7,857 nucleotides of DNA from Chloroflexota bacterium (lineage in GTDB: Bacteria > Chloroflexota > Dehalococcoidia > GIF9 > UBA5629): NCBI GenBank assembly GCA_026389655.1, contig JAPLHL010000201.1, positions 1 through 7,857 of the forward strand. The letters run 5' to 3'. Below the pieces are notes generated by a model, which was not told the DNA's origin, made no database searches, and saw nothing but the letters and a program-made list of their open reading frames with translations. Below, one piece after another: positions 6,848-7,857 of the stretch; the stretch's first letter is position 1, and every line of letters begins with the position of its first letter. The translations under genes were made by a program, and so were the position numbers.

Positions 6848-7857
6848 CCTAAACTCAAACTTACCGCTTTTGAAAAGCTCCAGGCAGGCATCCACCACAT
6901 CTGAATCAAAAAGTGTGCCCTTGCCCTTTGATATTTCCTCCAGTGCCTTATCAATACCCAACGCAGGCCGATAAGGACGGTGTGAAGACATGGCTTCAAT
7001 CACGTCTGCAACAGCAAGTATTTTGGATTCCAGCAGAGTATCCTCACCCTTTAGCTGATTGGGATAACCTGAACCGTCCAGCCTTTCATGGTGCTGCAGG
7101 ACAGCCTGTGCGATAACACACGGGAAATCCATGCTTTTCACAATATCGTAGCCGCTCTGGGAATGGGTCTTTATCAAGCTAAATTCCATATCGGAAAGTT
7201 TTCCAGGTCGACTGAGAATATCCGAAGGAATATACATTTTTCCGATATCATGGATTACTGCGGCCATCCTGAGCTTATCAATCCGGGTATCTTCCAACTT
7301 CATTTGCCCGGCTATGGCGATTGCCAGGTCGGCTACTTTCTGCTGATGGCCTGCAGTATACGGATCTCTCATTTCCACGATTTTGACCATGGTATTGATA
7401 GCGTCATTCAGGGTTTTCTTCAAAGATTCGTAACTTTTTTCAAGTTTTTCTTCCGCCAGTTTGCGCTCGGTGATAATATCAAATATCGCCACAAAGTACT
7501 CTTTTTTCGGGCTATATAGAGATAATGATAACCACTGCCCCAAAGCTGATGAATATATCTCAGCAGTCTCGGGTATACCGGTTAATGCCACCCTGCCATA
7601 GACCTCGAACAAATGAGGATCGGCCTCGTATATACCAGGGATAACCTCCGTTATTTTTTTCCCGATAACGTTCTTTAAACCGGTCTGTTTTTCAAAGGCA
7701 GCGTTAACGCTGAGATAGATTAAGTCCCGCGGCTGACCCTGGTCGAAGAGCATCTTGCAATAAGCAAATCCGTTAAGCATGTTCTCGAACAATGAATGAT
7801 ATAGCTGCTCGCTCTCCCGCAGTGCTTCTTCAGCCTGCTTGCGCTCGGTGATATCCA
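6839..7857 (-). CDS. PAS/HD-GYP cyclic-di-GMP phosphodiesterase, 5'-truncated by window
   Basis: Predicted to hydrolyse c-di-GMP, opposing the two GGDEF genes downstream. The frame is open to the window edge and starts within a PAS-type linker (DITERKQAEEALRESEQLYH), so at least one further PAS lies outside; the TTG at 7792 is internal. About 338 residues are visible. A PAS domain covers about 22-128, ending FDIITERKLAEEKLEKS, where the usual DIT has an extra isoleucine. A helical linker leads to an HD-GYP domain (about 150-330). Its hallmarks are intact: AGHQ (His170), HDIGK (202-206), the THSQ histidine (His231), QHHERLDGSGYP with His255, His256 and GYP at 263-265, and ADVIEAM with Asp284. 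These are the metal ligands and signature of active HD-GYP enzymes. The gene ends with TGA at 6841-6839. It is probably the first visible gene of a minus-strand signalling operon; the stimulus is unknown. Confidence 0.9.
   Translation of the reverse strand, partial: DITERKQAEEALRESEQLYHSLFENMLNGFAYCKMLFDQGQPRDLIYLSVNAAFEKQTGLKNVIGKKITEVIPGIYEADPHLFEVYGRVALTGIPETAEIYSSALGQWLSLSLYSPKKEYFVAIFDIITERKLAEEKLEKSYESLKKTLNDAINTMVKIVEMRDPYTAGHQQKVADLAIAIAGQMKLEDTRIDKLRMAAVIHDIGKMYIPSDILSRPGKLSDMEFSLIKTHSQSGYDIVKSMDFPCVIAQAVLQHHERLDGSGYPNQLKGEDTLLESKILAVADVIEAMSSHRPYRPALGIDKALEEISKGKGTLFDSDVVDACLELFKSGKFEFRPA

Noticed and set aside
2940..7857. The recurring linker DNA considered as a CRISPR array or a dispersed non-coding repeat
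   Set aside because: Spacing is irregular and all copies are inside coding frames as the same DITERK peptide, so this is protein-module repetition.

Overview
The window is bacterial-type DNA with tightly packed genes, roughly balanced base composition and little intergenic space. It holds two plus-strand transport/metabolism genes and one small plus-strand gene (1-2355). These face a minus-strand block of PAS-rich cyclic-di-GMP signalling genes (2381-7857). The many PAS domains joined by 'DITERK' linkers, a GAF domain and an HD-GYP domain fit an environmental, probably anaerobic bacterium. Dehalococcoidia/Chloroflexota or a deltaproteobacterial lineage would fit by resemblance, but this is an impression and not a placement.

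Left part, plus strand. Positions 1-1254 are the 3' portion of a DHA2-type major facilitator drug/solute exporter whose N-terminus lies outside the window. After a 109-base gap with a candidate promoter and a perfect 14-base palindrome comes a complete 258-residue metallo-beta-lactamase-fold hydrolase (1364-2140). A small 89-residue unknown protein (2086-2355) overlaps its end by 55 bases and converges on the minus-strand block.

Right part, minus strand, in order of transcription. First is the 3' part of a PAS/HD-GYP phosphodiesterase (7857-6839, N-terminus outside the window). Next is a membrane-anchored PAS-GAF-PAS-GGDEF diguanylate cyclase (6765-4600). Last is a soluble PAS-PAS-PAS-PAS-GGDEF diguanylate cyclase (4477-2381). 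This last gene is cut into two reading frames (4477-3662 and 3655-2381) by one in-frame TAA that sits exactly where its paralogous linkers have a conserved Tyr/Phe. It is the most notable observation in the window.

The two GGDEF modules are clearly duplicates (about four fifths identical by eye, no indels, constant offset of 2189 bases). The similarity continues past the stop codon of one copy into non-coding DNA and falls away at the PAS-GGDEF linker. The block therefore looks like a locally expanded set of sensor proteins that both make (GGDEF) and break down (HD-GYP) c-di-GMP in response to different sensory inputs. I see no CRISPR array, tRNA, rRNA, transposase or phage gene, and no convincing evidence of an entirely new system.
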